Part shown: in pieces, positions 59,755 to 60,000 of the stretch
Layout of the letters: every line of letters starts with the position of its first letter
How positions within the stretch are numbered: the stretch's first letter is position 1
Source: Tubulanus polymorphus
Lineage: Eukaryota; Nemertea; Palaeonemertea; Tubulaniformes; Tubulanidae
DNA length: 60,000 nt
Assembly (NCBI RefSeq): GCF_964204645.1
Contig: NC_134032.1
Location: 252,501 to 312,500, forward strand
Direction of reading: 5' to 3'
The notes under the pieces: generated by a model
The model's input: only the letters and a program-made list of their open reading frames with translations
Databases searched by the model: none
Told to the model about the DNA's origin: nothing
Position numbers and translations under genes: made by a program

Positions 59755-60000
59755 GTAAGTAATCTGCAAGTCAAAGTTTAACTTAGATTCTTGGAGAGTC
59801 ATAATAATATTATGGATCTTAGTTAAACTTTGATTTTGATGTTTAAAATAGTGATCTAAGAGGACTCAAAATCTAGGCTTTAAACTAGTGAAGTGAAGAG
59901 TCACACTTCTATCAGAACTGATTGAAATAAGTTCGTCTGTGCTTGGAGTAATCAATTATCAAATGATTACTCCAAGATCTGTGCGCATAATCCAAATAAA

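Overview
This is a window of intron-rich, repeat-rich animal nuclear DNA. Exons are GC- and CpG-rich, introns are AT-rich, and almost all splice sites are GT-AG. The gene content (VPS13B, a PAN/apple protein, a class A GPCR, a Penelope-like element and many MITEs) suggests a marine invertebrate, probably a lophotrochozoan such as a mollusc. That placement is inference from style, not proof.

Layout. Positions 1-2995 hold a 238-bp satellite. Positions 2996-7452 are intergenic, with two diverged copies of a 3'UTR-like block that carries poly(A) signals (4850-5540) and a TGTC microsatellite. From 7453 to the right edge the + strand carries one very large gene, a VPS13B (COH1) orthologue. I could chain 42 coding exons (9,316 nt, about 3,105 codons) with consistent reading phase across every junction. 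The family is about 4,000 residues long, so roughly the last quarter lies beyond the window.

Two genes are nested in VPS13B introns. Intron 10 holds a same-strand gene for a secreted protein with a PAN/apple-like domain and a C-terminal beta-rich domain (18686-20588, three exons). Intron 19 holds an intronless class A GPCR on the opposite strand (36697-37683).

The introns are packed with repeats. A 78-bp satellite occurs in introns 5, 15 and 17, with the intron 17 array inverted. There are several families of short foldback elements whose ends look alike, TTAA-ended piggyBac-like MITEs with internal palindromes, hAT-like MITEs, SINE-like elements, a 5'-truncated LINE with an AAT tail, and Penelope-like fragments. 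Many short ORFs in these arrays arise only because the repeat period is a multiple of three.

The most unusual signal is a recurrent RNA-fold motif: a CTGANGA box, a helix of varying sequence, then GAAA. It is found at seven places, one of them a 1.1-kb tandem array (51245-52350). Helix sequences differ between loci while pairing is kept. It resembles the hammerhead motifs known from Penelope-like elements, but most copies carry one extra base after the first box, so self-cleavage is unproven. A second signal is a scatter of CTCF-like core sites, one about 170 bp upstream of the VPS13B start codon.
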